Assembly: GCA_965153355.1 (NCBI GenBank)
Contig: OZ231128.1
Location: 13,516,001-13,580,000, forward strand
Direction of reading: 5' to 3'
Length of the DNA stretch: 64,000 nt
Source: Flaccisagitta enflata
Lineage: Eukaryota; Chaetognatha; Sagittoidea; Aphragmophora
Every line of letters begins with the position of its first letter. The stretch's first letter is position 1. The position numbers and the translations under genes were made by a program. This document shows, piece by piece, positions 26,646 to 39,747 of the stretch. The notes under the pieces were generated by a model. The model searched no databases and was not told the origin of the DNA. It was given only the letters and a program-made list of their open reading frames with translations.

Positions 26646-26865
26646 GGGGGGACGGACAGACGGATGGACGGACGAGTGGAGGAACGAAAGAAAGTCCCCC
26701 TGTGTTCTACAGGACTTTGTTTCCTTCGGGGCCGCTGCCCTGCTTCGTTACAATAAAGCCAATATCATCGCAGACGCATACAACGCCCAACCCCTCCACA
26801 CACATTTGCATCCTTATACACACTCGATCAAACCCGCGCCATCTTAAAATGCGTGTTTTCTTCAC

Positions 26866-26936
26866 ACTTTCCAACTCGAGCGTGACCCGCAGACGGACGG
26901 ATGGATTGACAATGCCTCTTACACTGTCAGCGTCTA
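26866..26936 (-). mobile_element. F1 head fragment
   Basis: ACTCGAGCGTGACC, a CGGACGGATGG array, and TGCCTCTTACACTGTCAGCGTCTAAAAA. Only the head half remains. Confidence 0.4.
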
Positions 26937-27588
26937 AAAAAGAAATAGTTTAAAGAAATTTGAATGTGTGCGAACTTGGACATGGCTACTCCGGCGTCCT
27001 AACCAAGTTAAAGAACGGAATTTATTCTTACATGTTCTCACTCATACCTCAGTCTGGCATAAAGATGAGGGGGCGGAAGGAGGGGGGCCCGGAAGGAGGG
27101 GGACCGGAGCTGAGGGAGGGGGCCCAGAGGCTGGAGGGAGGGGATGTTAACATCTGGCTACAAATAAATGACACAACCTTGAAAAATGAGTGGAAAAACC
27201 ATTATTTTCTATTGTTCATTGGAAACAAATATCCAATATAGATAAACAAACTTAAGTTCTATGAAATTGTATCATATGATGACAAAAATAACCAATCAGA
27301 AGCAAAAGAACCCACCATAATTGACATGGTCTCTTTGTCTAACCACTTAAAAAAGGCACTTTATCTCTGTGCTGCAATGTTTGAGAGAGGCTATGAAATT
27401 TCCAAATAGTCAACTTTTTTACTTCCCAGCACTCTTATTTTTCATTACACGACTAATATCCAGTAACCTCAAGGCGTACATTCAAGAAATGCACCGCTTG
27501 TTGTGTTTTTCAGTTCTTTGAATGAACTTGGATAAACTTGATGAAATTATGCTTGTGGAAAATTTATATTTTGTGATTTATTTGGAAA
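26937..27588. other. No gene recognised
   Basis: G-rich run at 27,067-27,150 (GGAAGGAGGGGG-type units with G-quadruplex potential), then AT-rich sequence. Nothing coding is supported. Confidence 0.4.
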
Positions 27589-27783
27589 CAAGGCCCGATA
27601 CATGGCTACCGAAGTCGCGTGCGGGTGGGCAGGGGTCATATTTAAGGTCACTAGACCATTTAGGCAGGAGCAGTGGGGTCAAAAAATAAAATCATGAAAA
27701 AAAGTAAAATATGAACGACTGACCGACCCATCGACCAACCAACCAACGGACAAAGTGGGTTGTAGAGTCCCGTGCATGCGACT
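27589..27783 (-). mobile_element. F1 short element, subtype a, complete
   Basis: Reads CAAGGCCCGATACATGGC, AAGTCGCGTGCGGGTGGGC, AGGCAGGAGCAGTG and an ACCAACCAACC array. GGGTTGTAGAG and the head CGTGCATGCGACT before AAAAA follow. Confidence 0.73.
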
Positions 27784-27845
27784 AAAAAGTCAAAGAATAC
27801 CCTCGGCTTTTTGAGACCTGCGGCGAAATTTGAATTTCCCTTTTT

Positions 27846-28090
27846 AATTGCTGACACGTCCGTTGGTCCGTTCGTCCATTGGTCCGTTGGTCCGTTGGTC
27901 CATTGGTCACACTCAAATTATCACGCGTGAGTTGAAAAACAAAAAACGCGTATCCTTGATGCTGCAGTTAGAATTGTTTGTGTGTGAGTGTGTTAGAGGA
28001 GGGTTGGGGGTGTGGTTATGGTAAGGCTGGGATTGGATGCCCCTGCCCGCCTATCCACAACAATTTTGTGACCTCGTGCCACTTGTTTTA
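27846..28090 (+). mobile_element. F1-like diverged copy
   Basis: The head is eroded (TTGCTGACACGTCCG) and is followed by a GTCCGTTGGTCC array. The core has GCGTGAGTTGAAAA and AACGCGTATCC, and CCCCTGCCCGCC and a CACTTG tail before TTTT can be seen. Confidence 0.45.
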
Positions 28091-28390
28091 ATGAAGCTTT
28101 TGGGGAAGTTGATAAGCTTTTTGGGCCGAAAGGGACTACACATATAAGTTATAGCTAAAAAAGAGCTAATTTTTCACTTTCAGATAGCTCCAAGCAGAAT
28201 TCTGTGCAATTGATAGTTTTTGTATCATGATATTTTGAATCTTTTTTCATATTTTCGCATTTTTCCCAAATATGAATATTTTTCATCGATCTAATTACGG
28301 GCTCTATGTAGCAGTAAAGAAGAGTCAACATTGTACGCAAATTGACTAACTTTTATAGCACTAGTTTCTGAGTCACTCGCATTTTACCGT

Positions 28391-28450
<60 letters not shown>

Positions 28451-28498
28451 CTTTCTCCTTTTCTCCCTCTCTCTCTTTCTCTCTCTTTCATTCTCTCA
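28391..28498. repeat. (CT)n microsatellite
   Basis: About 50 bp pure CT, then CTTTCTC-type imperfect units. Confidence 0.93.
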
Positions 28499-29047
28499 GC
28501 ATTAACGATTTTTTTCCTACGGCGATTAGACACCTTTATTGGTATAGAAACTGACTCTATAAAGACAACAATTGCGTATGAAACTTCATCGTGGTAGCTA
28601 GTAAAAGATTCCGAGCACTGGCTTTCTTTCATACCGGAATTCTTATATCGCCGCGTTTCTTTGTTTTCAATTTGTCATATAAACAATATCATTTGCTCAG
28701 TAATAAGAAAACTACATGTTAAAATATTGAAAATTGGTGAAAAATCAAAGAAGGGAGTTGTTTTCTTTAGGATCCCTTATGTTAAAACCGCTTTTCGTTT
28801 TGACTTTCTGCTTAAGCATTGAAAAATAAATTCAAAAGATTAACTTTTTTTTTTAAATCACTGAAACATGCAGGGTAAGACTTTTATATAGGCTCTCCCA
28901 GCGGCGCTCATCTTTACACATGTTTTAATGGTTTCTTACATCAAGAAGGCGTAACGTTAGTTTGTAGCCAGATGTTAATAAATGATCTTTGAACACGGAT
29001 CTTTGATTTGCTCAGTTGGCAGGTGATGATTTTGTTCCACATCGGTT
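28499..29047. other. No gene recognised
   Basis: AT-rich, unique-looking sequence with no supported feature. Confidence 0.35.
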
Positions 29048-29665
29048 AATTCTCCTCCTGCGATGACAGGCGGAAAAGCTGCCAGCATCAGTTGATGATA
29101 GTCGTGATGACAGTCATGATGACAGTCATGATGAAAGTTGATGACAGTCATTGATGACAGGCAGAAACGCTGTCTGTATCAGTTGATGAGAGTCATGATG
29201 ACAGTTATGATGACAGTCAATGACAGGGGGAAACGCTGTCAGCATTTGTTTATGACAGTCGGGATGACAGTCATGATGACAGTCGACGACAGGCGGAAAC
29301 ACTGCTAGCATGAGTCGATGACAGTCAACATGACATTCTTTATGACAGTCATGATGACAGTCATGATGACAGTTATGATGACAATCAAGATGACAGTCGA
29401 TCACAGGCGCAAACGCTGCCAGCATGAGTTGATGACAGTTGTGATGACAGTCACGATGACAGTCATGATGACAGTCGATGACAGTGCCGGCATCAGTTGA
29501 TGACAGTCTTGATGACAGTCATGATGACGGTCTTGAGGACAGTCATGATGACAGTCATGACAACAGACGGAAACCCTGCTAGCATGAGTTGATAACAGTC
29601 TTGATGACAGTCATGATGACGGTCTTGATGACAGTCATGATGACAGTCGATTACAGGCGCAAAGT
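29048..29665. repeat. ATGACAGTC minisatellite with higher-order units
   Basis: 9- and 12-bp ATGATGACAGTC units are grouped into about ten blocks. Each block is closed by GACAGGCGGAAACGCTG and CCAGCATGAGTTG-like segments. Confidence 0.9.
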
Positions 29666-29882
29666 TGATGACGCTTCTACCAATCCTCAAATCTATGGAG
29701 ACACATTTAAATGGATGAGTTTCCTTTCCCTGGCCCTGACATCCCCCCCCCCCCTTGAACGCCAGTGCAGTGGCGACTCACCGCCGGCCTTTGATACCAA
29801 ACAGGGCTATTTTGTATCAGTCAATTTGGCAGTAAGTCAATTCATGTGAGACATACTTTGAAAGTGTGGGCACCCCTTCTTA

Positions 29883-30039
29883 CAAGGCCGTATTCACTCC
29901 CCCTCAGTCGCGGACGGATGGGCAGGAGCGGAATAGCGATAAAACGCTCCAATCTTGTTTTTTTTTACAGACCAACCAACCGACAGACCGACAGACAGAC
30001 TGACAGACCGACAAGTTCTAGAGTCGCGAGTCCGCGACT
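29883..30039 (-). mobile_element. F1 short element, subtype b
   Basis: Reads CAAGGCCGTATTCAC, CAGTCGCGGACGGATGGGC and AGGAGCGGAATAGCG, then an ACCGACAGACC array and the head AGTCGCGAGTCCGCGACT before AAAAA. Confidence 0.7.
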
Positions 30040-30127
30040 AAAAATCAAATTATTCATTTTTGTATCAGGTAACAGGTCATCTGTAAAAACGTAGCTATTT
30101 TTCTAAGGAGTTAGCTACGTTTCTATT

Positions 30128-30746
30128 ACACTTTTTCTTTATATAAGAGACAGCTTTTTTGAACTCAGCCTGGGTGTTCTTAAATTTTCGTCTGTTTTTA
30201 GCCTGAAATTCTCTTAAAGTGTTCTTAATTTGTTCAATGTTCATAAATGTCTAAATTGTATAAAAATACCTTATTTAGAGCAGTTATATCTTAAACTTGA
30301 TAAATGATATATTTTTTTTTATATGATGCCTGATTTCATAGGCAAATCAAGAAAAGAAGTTATTTTTAAAGATAAACAACCTATATTTCTGAAAAATTTG
30401 AATTAAATTCATTTTTTAGATAAGAAACTTGAATAAGATTGTTTTCGAAAAGGGCCGAAGCTGAATCTCAGCCTGAGCATTCTCTTATTTTGTTCTTAAA
30501 ATTTCGGCAAATCTCAGGCTCATGTCTCTTATAAACTGGTCTCTTATAAAAAAACAAGGCCGGATACACGGCTACCGAAGTCGCGTGCGGGTGGGCAGGG
30601 GCCATTTTTGAGGTCACCAAACCATTTGGGCAAGAGCAGTGAGGTCAAAGAAATAAAATCATAAAAAAAAGTAAAGTGTGACGGACCAACCGACCGACCG
30701 ACAGACAAAGCGGGTTGTAGAGTCGCGTGCACGCGACTAAAAAGTG
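30128..30746. mobile_element. TA-flanked MITE, copy 1, carrying an F1 insertion
   Basis: It starts CACTTTTTC and ATAAGAGAC, and ends GTCTCTTAT, an A tract and GTG. TA lies on both sides (30,126-30,127 and 30,747-30,748). The interior matches copy 2 at 31,792-32,219 throughout (GAACTCAGCCTGGGTGTTC, TTCTCTTATTTTGTTCTTAA). An F1 element (30,555-30,738) splits the terminal A tract into 7 and 5 residues. Copy 2 has 11 uninterrupted. Confidence 0.8.
30555..30738 (-). mobile_element. F1 short element, subtype a, complete and nested
   Basis: CAAGGCCGGATACACGGC and AAGTCGCGTGCGGGTGGGC begin the element. GGCAAGAGCAGTGAGGTCA, an ACCGACCGACC array and the head AGTCGCGTGCACGCGACT follow, and AAAAA flanks it. 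It lies inside the A tract of the TA-flanked MITE, which proves mobility and fixes both ends. Confidence 0.82.
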
Positions 30747-30841
30747 TAATGACCCGTTATTGTATGTTAAAGTTGAATATCACTAGTATGAGAAGAGGTG
30801 ACTACGCATTTAAGGCATGTGGATGATGTTATGTATTTAAA

Positions 30842-30887
30842 GTGGTGGTGGTGGTGGTGGTGGTGGTGGTGGTGGTGGTGGTGGTGT
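30842..30887. repeat. (GGT)n microsatellite
   Basis: About 15 GGT units. A shorter GGTGGC run follows at 30,955. Confidence 0.93.
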
Positions 30888-31459
30888 TTTTTTTCCTTCC
30901 TATCACTGCACTTTTCTATCACCCCACTATCCAAATGACTCCAAATCTGCCCGCGTGGTGGCGGTGGTGGTGGCAGAGGCAATGGTGCATGTTTGCGGTG
31001 GTGTGAGTTGCGAGGTGTGCTTCAAACTATGCACGTGCAGACAATTTTTTTCGGTTCACGCGGCACTTCTTGTCTTATGACTGACCTTCTTACATAACGA
31101 AATGGTAAAATGTTGGCCCCTCCTCTTCTCTTTTTAGTTGGCACACTTCTTTGGGGGGGGGGGGGCAAATACATGTTTTCACACTTTTCAAGAGATGGTC
31201 TGGCGGATTGGCAGAGCATCTAAAATTCTGCGACACGCGACATGCGACTAAAATTCCCGATATGCTTGTCAGTGTAAACAAGAATTTCAACTGACCGATG
31301 AAAACGGTACTGACCAACATGGCAGCATATATTATGTCGCGTGTACCTTACCAATAATATGAAGACAACACACACAGTTACAGATAGTGAATACAACCAA
31401 ATCTAACACGATGTGCACGCAATTCGAACAGGCCCAGTCACAGAGCCCCTGGGCTCCGT

Positions 31460-32379
31460 TTGGGTGCTTCACATAGCAAAAGTTGGTTATTTCTTTTCAC
31501 CCTCTTTACTTAACGTGGAGTAGTCAATTTTAGGATCCTTACCATTTTTCTTTTATCAAATATTGTTCATCTTCCGTTTTTTAGAAAATTGTTTTTGAGG
31601 ACCTAATTTGCATAATGTAGTGGGATAAAACAATATGCTGACATTCTTTGAATTAGCTTTTACCAATTTTTACTCATCAAAGAATTGTTGATCGGCATCT
31701 TCATAAGCTCTTTCATAGCTTATGATCTGATATTTCAATTTACTTTTTTAAATATTATGATTTTCTGGAATAGATTATTGCCTTTTTGGTACACTTTTTT
31801 TTTATAAGAGACAACTTTTTTGAACTCAGCTTGGGTGTTTCTAAATTTTTGGCCATTTTCAGCCTGAAATTCTCTTAAAGTGTTTTTAATTTATTCGATG
31901 TTTATAAATATGTAAATTATAAAAAAATACCCTATTTAGAACAATTGTATCTTGATCAACATCATGTATTTTTGAATATAATGCCTGATTTCAAAGGGAA
32001 ACTAAAAGCAAAAGTTACTTTTAAAGATAAACTACCTATGTTTTTGAAAAATCTTAATAAATTTTGGGTTGTTTTTTTTGTAAGATACTAAAGCAAATTT
32101 TTTTGAAAATGGTCAAAACTGAATCTCAGCCTGAGCATTCTCTTATTTTGTTCTTAAAATTTTGACAAATCTCAGGCTCACGTCTCTTATAAACTGGTCT
32201 CTTACAAAAAAAAAAAGTGTACTAAAACTACACAGGATTTTGCTGAATTCTGGGAAATCTGTGGAAACTTTAAGGCCAAAACAAAAACAGAAGATGAAGG
32301 AATTTGAAAAAAAAAATGGTCATCTTCATAATTTCTGTTCCTCCATATTCTCCCAACTTTTGCTATGTGAAGCACCCAA
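31460..32379. mobile_element. Mutator-like MITE, copy 1, carrying a TA-flanked MITE
   Basis: The termini TTGGGTGCTTCACATAGCAA and the inverted copy at 32,353-32,379 pair over about 27 bp. A perfect 9-bp duplication, GGGCTCCGT, lies directly outside both ends (31,451-31,459 and 32,380-32,388). Nine-base duplications are typical of Mutator-like elements. About 490 bp is its own sequence and the rest is the nested element at 31,792-32,219. No transposase is encoded. Confidence 0.85.
31792..32219. mobile_element. TA-flanked MITE, copy 2, intact
   Basis: It begins CACTTTTTTTTT and ATAAGAGAC, ends GTAAGAGAC-complement, 11 A and GTG, and is flanked by TA. It is 428 bp and has an AT-rich interior homologous to the copy at 30,128. 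The homologous uninterrupted sequence at about 42,520 (TTTTAGTAACAAAACTACAC on the opposite strand) shows the insertion point. TA duplication suggests a Tc1/mariner-type origin. Confidence 0.8.
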
Positions 32380-32388
32380 GGGCTCCGT

Positions 32389-34199
32389 GTCTGACTTCAT
32401 CCCTTTCAATTTCTTGAAGACACATATGTCATGGTGTTCAGGAACAGGAAATTTTGGTTTCATTTAACTTTTTGCTTATGATATAGGTTTACCACCAGAA
32501 AATATTATTGGCTTGTGTCACGCTAACCCGACATGGACGGGATGAAATTCATCAAATTTACATGTTTGAATATTGAACAAAACCATACGTCATCATGTAG
32601 CTTACCTATTCTTACATATGAATCCATACTTGGATTTTCTTAAGTAAGCTCATTTTTCATGCAAATTAGGCTTAAATAGATATTGTTGGCAATTTTATTA
32701 CTTGAAAATTTAGCTAAATACAACTAAGAAATCAATATGACAGTGAAATTCTTATTGATAAGGTTCAAGCAAACATGTGAGATCATGTTTCTGAAATTTT
32801 TTTGAATTTTTTTAGTTTTTTAAAAAAATCTCTATAAGTACCATTTCTGGCTGGGTGGGCTGTCGGAAGAAAATATTTTTTCCCCAAGCTCTTTTTTATG
32901 CCAGTGACGAGGAATCTTTTAAGGAAGCTTCATGAAAAATTTCAACCAAATCGGACAATTACTTTAGAAGTTATGCCATTTTTTCATTTTTTCATCTGGT
33001 AGGCTGGTTGGTCTGGTTGGACTGCTTGACATTCTGTAGGTCGCATCAGAATTTAAGCAAAAGACCCTCTTGGTCTAGGTACCAACCATGCAAAATTTCA
33101 ATGGGCTAGCTCGAACCGTTCCTGAGATATGCCAATTTCAATTTTAAGAAATTTTATCAAATTAAGACACAAAAGCATCGCGCATTTGTGTGAGGAGCGC
33201 TGTGTGGAAACAAAGAATTAACTACGACGAGCCGTCGATGAGCGTATCAATTCTGTTCACACTTCAGGACCAACAAAATGTAAAATTTCATTGTGACCAA
33301 ACGTCTGGTAGTTAAGACTTGAAATTTTCAGTGTAGATTCAAAATTTCACGCTCTTTCACGTGGTGTGATCCGATTTTGTGTAAATTGTGTTGTTTTCAC
33401 GCCATAGTGGCATATCTTAAGCGTTAGGTATGCGTTAGGAACAAATATGGGGGTGTGCGCAAATTGATACGCTCTAGAAAAAATGCAATTGAGCCGCTTT
33501 GGAGCCACTTGGAAACATGAAATTTGGGAAATATGCCCTTCAAGTAGTTGTCTTTCAGATAAACAAACATAATATGCTTAACTATGAAGCAGAGTTAAGT
33601 TTTAAAAAAATAATAATTACTATACTGTGATCTGAGTGAAATTTTGCTCAAAAATAGAGAGGGTGTACTGAACGCTAGAAAACCGTTTTTAAGGAACTTA
33701 TTGTCAACGGAGCTCAAACAAATTTTTTGTACGTTTCAAGTGATTGATAATAAATGATAAGGAGTCATGATACGGTCCATTTAGACATTTTTTGATTGCT
33801 TCTGCTTGCACTTTTCATGTGGAGACAAGCAGGAGACAAGCCAAATTTGACCATTTGACCCTAATTAAGGGCCCCCTAGGGGTCACGAGTGTCTCAAAAA
33901 TAGGTTTAACAATGTACACCTGACTGTTAGGGATGACATCAAACCATTGATTCATAGTTCAAAGTCATAGCTCAAGCCTGGTTACTCTTAAGATGTTGGA
34001 GAGTCGGGCACCCTTGCTTGCTGCCAAAGCGTGACACTTGCCTATTGAGATTTCAGTTCAGTATTTTTTACATAATATGTAAGGTGTTTTAACAATGTTT
34101 TTAAACTGGGAATACTCACTATGGTTTCCTAACGATCAGAATTAAAAATTGAATATTTGAATTCTTTAAAAAAATGGTAAACAAATTTTCAGAACGTTG
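32389..34199. other. AT-rich region, no gene recognised
   Basis: At 32,870-33,140 there are two sentence-like segments (AAAATTTCAACCAAATCGG and AAAATTTCAATGGGCTAGC) spaced about 160 bp apart, which look like old repeat DNA. No ORF above background and no splice-consistent exon was found. Confidence 0.4.
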
Positions 34200-34344
34200 T
34201 TGGGTGAAATTATATTACGGCCTCAATAAAGAAAATTTTGCATTTCTAAGAACATGGCCCTTTTCTTTTATGTTTTTAGAATGAGGCCATGTTTTTGGAA
34301 ATGCAAATTTCTTTATTTCCATGCAATAATATAATTTCACCCAA
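34200..34344. mobile_element. Short hairpin MITE
   Basis: TTGGGTGAAATTATATTA at the left is mirrored at the right end. The arms continue through AAATTTTGCATTTC and ACATGGCC to a loop at about 34,265. It is 145 bp with about 60-bp arms. No target duplication was seen. Confidence 0.65.
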
Positions 34345-34639
34345 CAGGAGTGAGATGACAAAGTATAATTTTCTTTAAAAAAATTTTGTTTTTTTATCTT
34401 TTTTCCATATATAACATACATCAGATCTGTATTTTAGAGATTATCTATGCAAAAATTTATTATTCAACACTTGAAAAATGATTTTTTATAAAAAAATTTC
34501 AAAGAAAACCGTTATAGAAAATATTTGAAAAATTGTAATGACGCTTGAAATTTCTTCTTCCCGTGCACTGCGTCATATTCCGAAGTCTTAATCTCAAGGT
34601 TTCTGCGGTTAACGAAAAAAAAGTTACGCAGGGTCACAA

Positions 34640-34823
34640 TATCACTGCGGGCGGGTGCGCAGGGGCATCCAATCCCCAGGATAAGGGCACTCCCTCACCT
34701 ACCTCAAACACACAGACGACTACGCATCAAAAATGCACTATAAAACTTGATCATCACAGATGGACCACTGGAAAAAGCCTCTGAGAGTAAGAGGGTTTCT
34801 TATAGAGCTGCGTGTCCGCAGCT
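34640..34823 (-). mobile_element. F1-like degenerate copy
   Basis: Contains GCGGGCGGGTGCGCAGGGGC, later CTCTTATAGAGCTGCGTGTCC-like sequence, and the head GCTGCGTGTCCGCAGC before AAAAA. The CAAGGCC tail is not recognisable. A (GT)n array starts about 45 bp beyond the head. Confidence 0.5.
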
Positions 34824-34866
34824 AAAAAGAATACGAGGAATAACACGAAATCAATGCCAGTACGCA

Positions 34867-35002
<136 letters not shown>

Positions 35003-35164
35003 CAAATTTTATACCCCCCTTCTCGAGATCTGTCCCTCTCAGTGACCTTACCTTACCTGGATCTTCCCTCTGCCATTATGCCGTTTTGCCATGCCATCAC
35101 TTTTTAGATGCGTCCATGCATGTCAATGAGAGGCCTTGTCCGTCCGTCCTGTTGGTTCTGACAA

Positions 35165-35496
35165 TCACAGGGGCTTAAACTATATTTCATCCTCTCTAGT
35201 GTCCAGTGCGATGATAGAGCAACACAAAATCATGCGGGCCTGGACTACATTTTATCATCTGTAGCGTCCAGTGCGATGAGAGAACGTACACGATTATGCA
35301 AGCTCAGACTGCATTTCATCATTTTTAGCGTCCAGTGTGATGAAAAAGTGTACACGATTATGCGGGCCTGGATTACATTTTATCATCTCTAGCGTACAGT
35401 GCGATGAAAGAGCATATACGATCATGCAGGCTCAGACTTCATTTCATCATTTCTAGTGTCCAGTGCGATGAGAGAGCATAAACGATCACACAGGCT
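35165..35496. repeat. ~64-bp minisatellite with alternating dimer, left part
   Basis: Units alternate between a GGGCCTGGACTACATTTTATC type and a GGCTCAGACTGCATTTCATC type, each followed by TAGCGTCCAGTGCGATGA. This gives a 128-bp higher-order period. The array resumes at 36,275 after an inserted element. Confidence 0.85.
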
Positions 35497-36274
35497 ATGC
35501 CGGATCAACCAATAGGCTAAAAAAGCTATAGCTTAGGGCCCCGCGCCTCAGGGGGGCCCCGCGCCTGCAGCACCCACCCCTGGAAAAAAAAAGAAAAAAA
35601 GAAAAGGGGAAAGAAAAAAAGAGAAAGAAAGAAAGCAAGAAGAAGAAAAAAAGAGAGTAAAAGAAAGAAAGAAAGAAAAAAAGAAAAAGAAAGAAAGAAA
35701 GAAAGAGAAAGAAAGAAAGAGAAAGAAAGATAAAAAAATGTCAGTTTTACGTATTTTTGAGGCAGAACGAAGTCCAATCCACTTTCCCAAACATAGAAAT
35801 AGCGCTTTGCATCTACCTTTCCATGATAGTAACCAATTGCAGTGGTGGACGACATTTCTCAAAACTAAAACGCATAAAGAATGAATAACGCACATCTATC
35901 AGCCAAGATCGTTTGAACAATCTTATTTTTTTGTCTTTCAAGCATGAACATTTACGAAAAATTAATGTTGATGACATAATCGCAAACTTTGCAGACTAAA
36001 AAGCCAGGAATGTTTGCTTAAAATTTTTCCACGGTGATATGCTTAACTGTAATGGAAATGTCATATTTTGTTGTTTAGTTCTTTAAATATGTCACTTTTA
36101 GGCAGACAGGAAATTACGCATGCTAGATTAAATTTTAATCAACTGGTTTTGAGTTGTTTGGTAAACAGGGGGGGCAAAGAGGGGGGGTTAGCAGGGGGGG
36201 GCAAAGAGGGGGGGTTAGGGGGCCCCGCGCCCCTAGCCTAGCTTAGGGCCCCGCGCCTTGTTGATCCGGCTTAG
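35497..36274. mobile_element. TIR element inserted in the minisatellite
   Basis: GCCGGATCAAC at 35,499-35,509 is mirrored exactly by GTTGATCCGGC at 36,260-36,270. The 10-bp host sequence CACACAGGCT lies on both sides (35,487-35,496 and 36,275-36,284) in the same phase of the minisatellite, consistent with a target duplication of 9-10 bp. Inside are a GAAA-rich tract (35,580-35,735), direct copies of TAGCTTAGGGCCCCGCGCCT near both ends, and GGGGGGGTTAG repeats at 36,165-36,220. No transposase ORF was seen. Confidence 0.7.
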
Positions 36275-36545
36275 CACACAGGCTTGGACTATATTTCATC
36301 GTTGCTAGCATCAAGTGTGATGAGAGAGCATACACAATCACACGGGCTCAGGCTACATTTCAACATTTCTACGGTCTTGTGTGATTAGACAATATGCAAA
36401 ATAACGCGGGCCTGGACTACATCTTATCATCTCTAGCGTCCAGTGCAATAAAAGAGCGTACACAATCACGCGGGGTCAGACTGTATTTCATCATTTCTAG
36501 TGTCCAGTGCGATGAGACAGTGTATACGATCACGCGGGCCCGGGG
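36275..36545. repeat. ~64-bp alternating minisatellite, right part
   Basis: Continuation of the array at 35,165-35,496, with the same alternating units. Confidence 0.82.
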
Positions 36546-37139
36546 GTGGTTAACGTGACGCGTCCTTGTCCACGTCCAGTACTCTCCCGTCTCTCCGAAC
36601 ATCTCTCTGCTTTCTTTGTCTCTGTCTCTGTCTCTTGTCAGTTGTCCCCGTCTCTCTCTCATACTCGCGGCGGTTGCGAGATAGACCAATCAGGATGAAA
36701 CGGTGACGAAAAAGAAACCAATCACCATTCAGGAGAATGGTCCGTGAGATCAGATAAGACATAAAAAAAAGAAGGAAATATTTAAAAAGATAAAAAATGG
36801 AAAAAACAAAACAAACTCATGACAACGCGACGTGCCACGCGAGTTAATGTTAACGTCGACGTCGTCATCGGCGACATCGACATCGACGTAGACGTCTTTG
36901 TCATCAGCGTCGTCGTCGATGCGGTGGCGAGATCTAATAATGTAAGAATGTCAAAGAAAGCGAAAAAATTAGATAGGAGGAAAACCAGGTGTAGTCTGTC
37001 CCAGATGCTACTGATGTACCTCACTAGAGCGGACCCGCCTTTAAGAAAAGGCTACTGGATCTGGGCGCTGAAAATTGCTATTTACAGAAAATCCATTTCA
37101 GCATTTCTGCATCTGATTGTTGAAAAATAAAAGATTCAA
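36546..37139. other. No gene recognised
   Basis: GTCTCTGTCTC repeats near 36,600-36,660 and a GTCGACGTCGTC/GACATCGAC-type trinucleotide-like run at 36,840-36,925. A 103-codon plus-strand ORF across the latter has valine/aspartate repeats and no domain, so it was not called. Confidence 0.4.
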
Positions 37140-37344
37140 AAATCACATTGAGAGAGATAGAAGGTAGAGGCAGAGAGAGAGAGAGGAATACAGGTAGTTA
37201 TCACACAAGTCAATTGAAAACTCGTGGTGGACGTCCATCTTCAGACTTGATTCTGGACGCGAATGCCGCAGAACATCCCGTTCCGAAAGGCGATTCTTTG
37301 TCTTTAGTGTTTCTTTATTCTAATGTTTTGTTTGTGTTTATCCG

Positions 37345-38760
<1,416 letters not shown>

Positions 38761-39330
38761 GTGACAGACACAGGGATAGACAGACTTTGCCAGGTTTTTG
38801 CCGGATATCTGGCCCATAAGTTCACTGGCGGGTGGGGAGGGGCTGTAATGCGGTGAGCAGGGGCAGTAATGCGGGGGGTAGGGGCAGGGTAGGGACCGTC
38901 ATGTGGCAGGGCAGGGACATAATTGCTCAGAAATCACCATTTCAGTCGTATTCGTGTCATCTTAATTTTCGCTTAGCCAGCGATTAAAAATGACAAAATA
39001 CGCGAAAGCACTTCGCAGTTGATTTCACGGTGATTTCATTCCGTCTGCGGTTTTCTTAAGTCCTGGTGAATATTATCCTCATTTGCATATTACAGACAAA
39101 TGTTTTATACGTGCTAATACAAGTTCTTTAAACGATAATGAAATCATTCTCAGCATTGAACATTTCCTTATCCATATGACCGGTGACATAGAGATAAAAA
39201 AGCAAAAGGAGAGGGTATGAATAATTCTAAAAAAAGAAGCATTTACTCTTGACCCCCTCCCTCCCCCCACACGCTTAAACATATACTGATATGTTCTTAA
39301 ACGCGAATTCGCCACTTTCGACTCTATCAC
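38761..39330. other. No gene recognised
   Basis: GGGGCAGTAATGCGG-like repeats at 38,835-38,925, possibly core or tail of an extended F1 copy whose head is at 39,397. The rest is AT-rich with no supported ORF. Confidence 0.4.
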
Positions 39331-39397
39331 CACGGACCGACAGACCGACGGATGGACCGACGGACAAAGCCTCTTATAGGGTTGCGTTCCCGCAACT
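39331..39397 (-). mobile_element. F1 subtype b head half
   Basis: A GGACCGACAGACC array, CAAAGCCTCTTATAGGGTTG and the head GTTGCGTTCCCGCAACT before AAAAA. Confidence 0.55.
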
Positions 39398-39747
39398 AAA
39401 AATCATTACGAGACCTTAAAACTAAAAAGTCATCGAGCAAATTTCGATTTGCGAGGCGATTTGTTCCAAGACGTTAACTTTGTAATATGTGTAACTGCGC
39501 GGGCGCACTTGAGGTTCTATCCATGCCCGCGCGCGCATGCACGTACACGCAGGTTGTAAGTATCTAGGCTCAAAACGCATTCGCGCAATTCCGCCGAAAT
39601 AATCCGGAATGGGCAATTTGCCACACGGGCAAAACACGGATATTGAGGCGAAGTGATGGGAGAAAATTGGAAAAAAGACACAAGGCCAACATGGCCAACA
39701 CTGCTGCGTCTTACAACACATTTGGGTGTGTCATTATGCAACTGGAA

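Noticed and set aside
36819-37130. 103-codon ORF rich in VDVD repeats
   Set aside because: It overlaps a GTC/GAC-type simple repeat, with no domain and no splice support.
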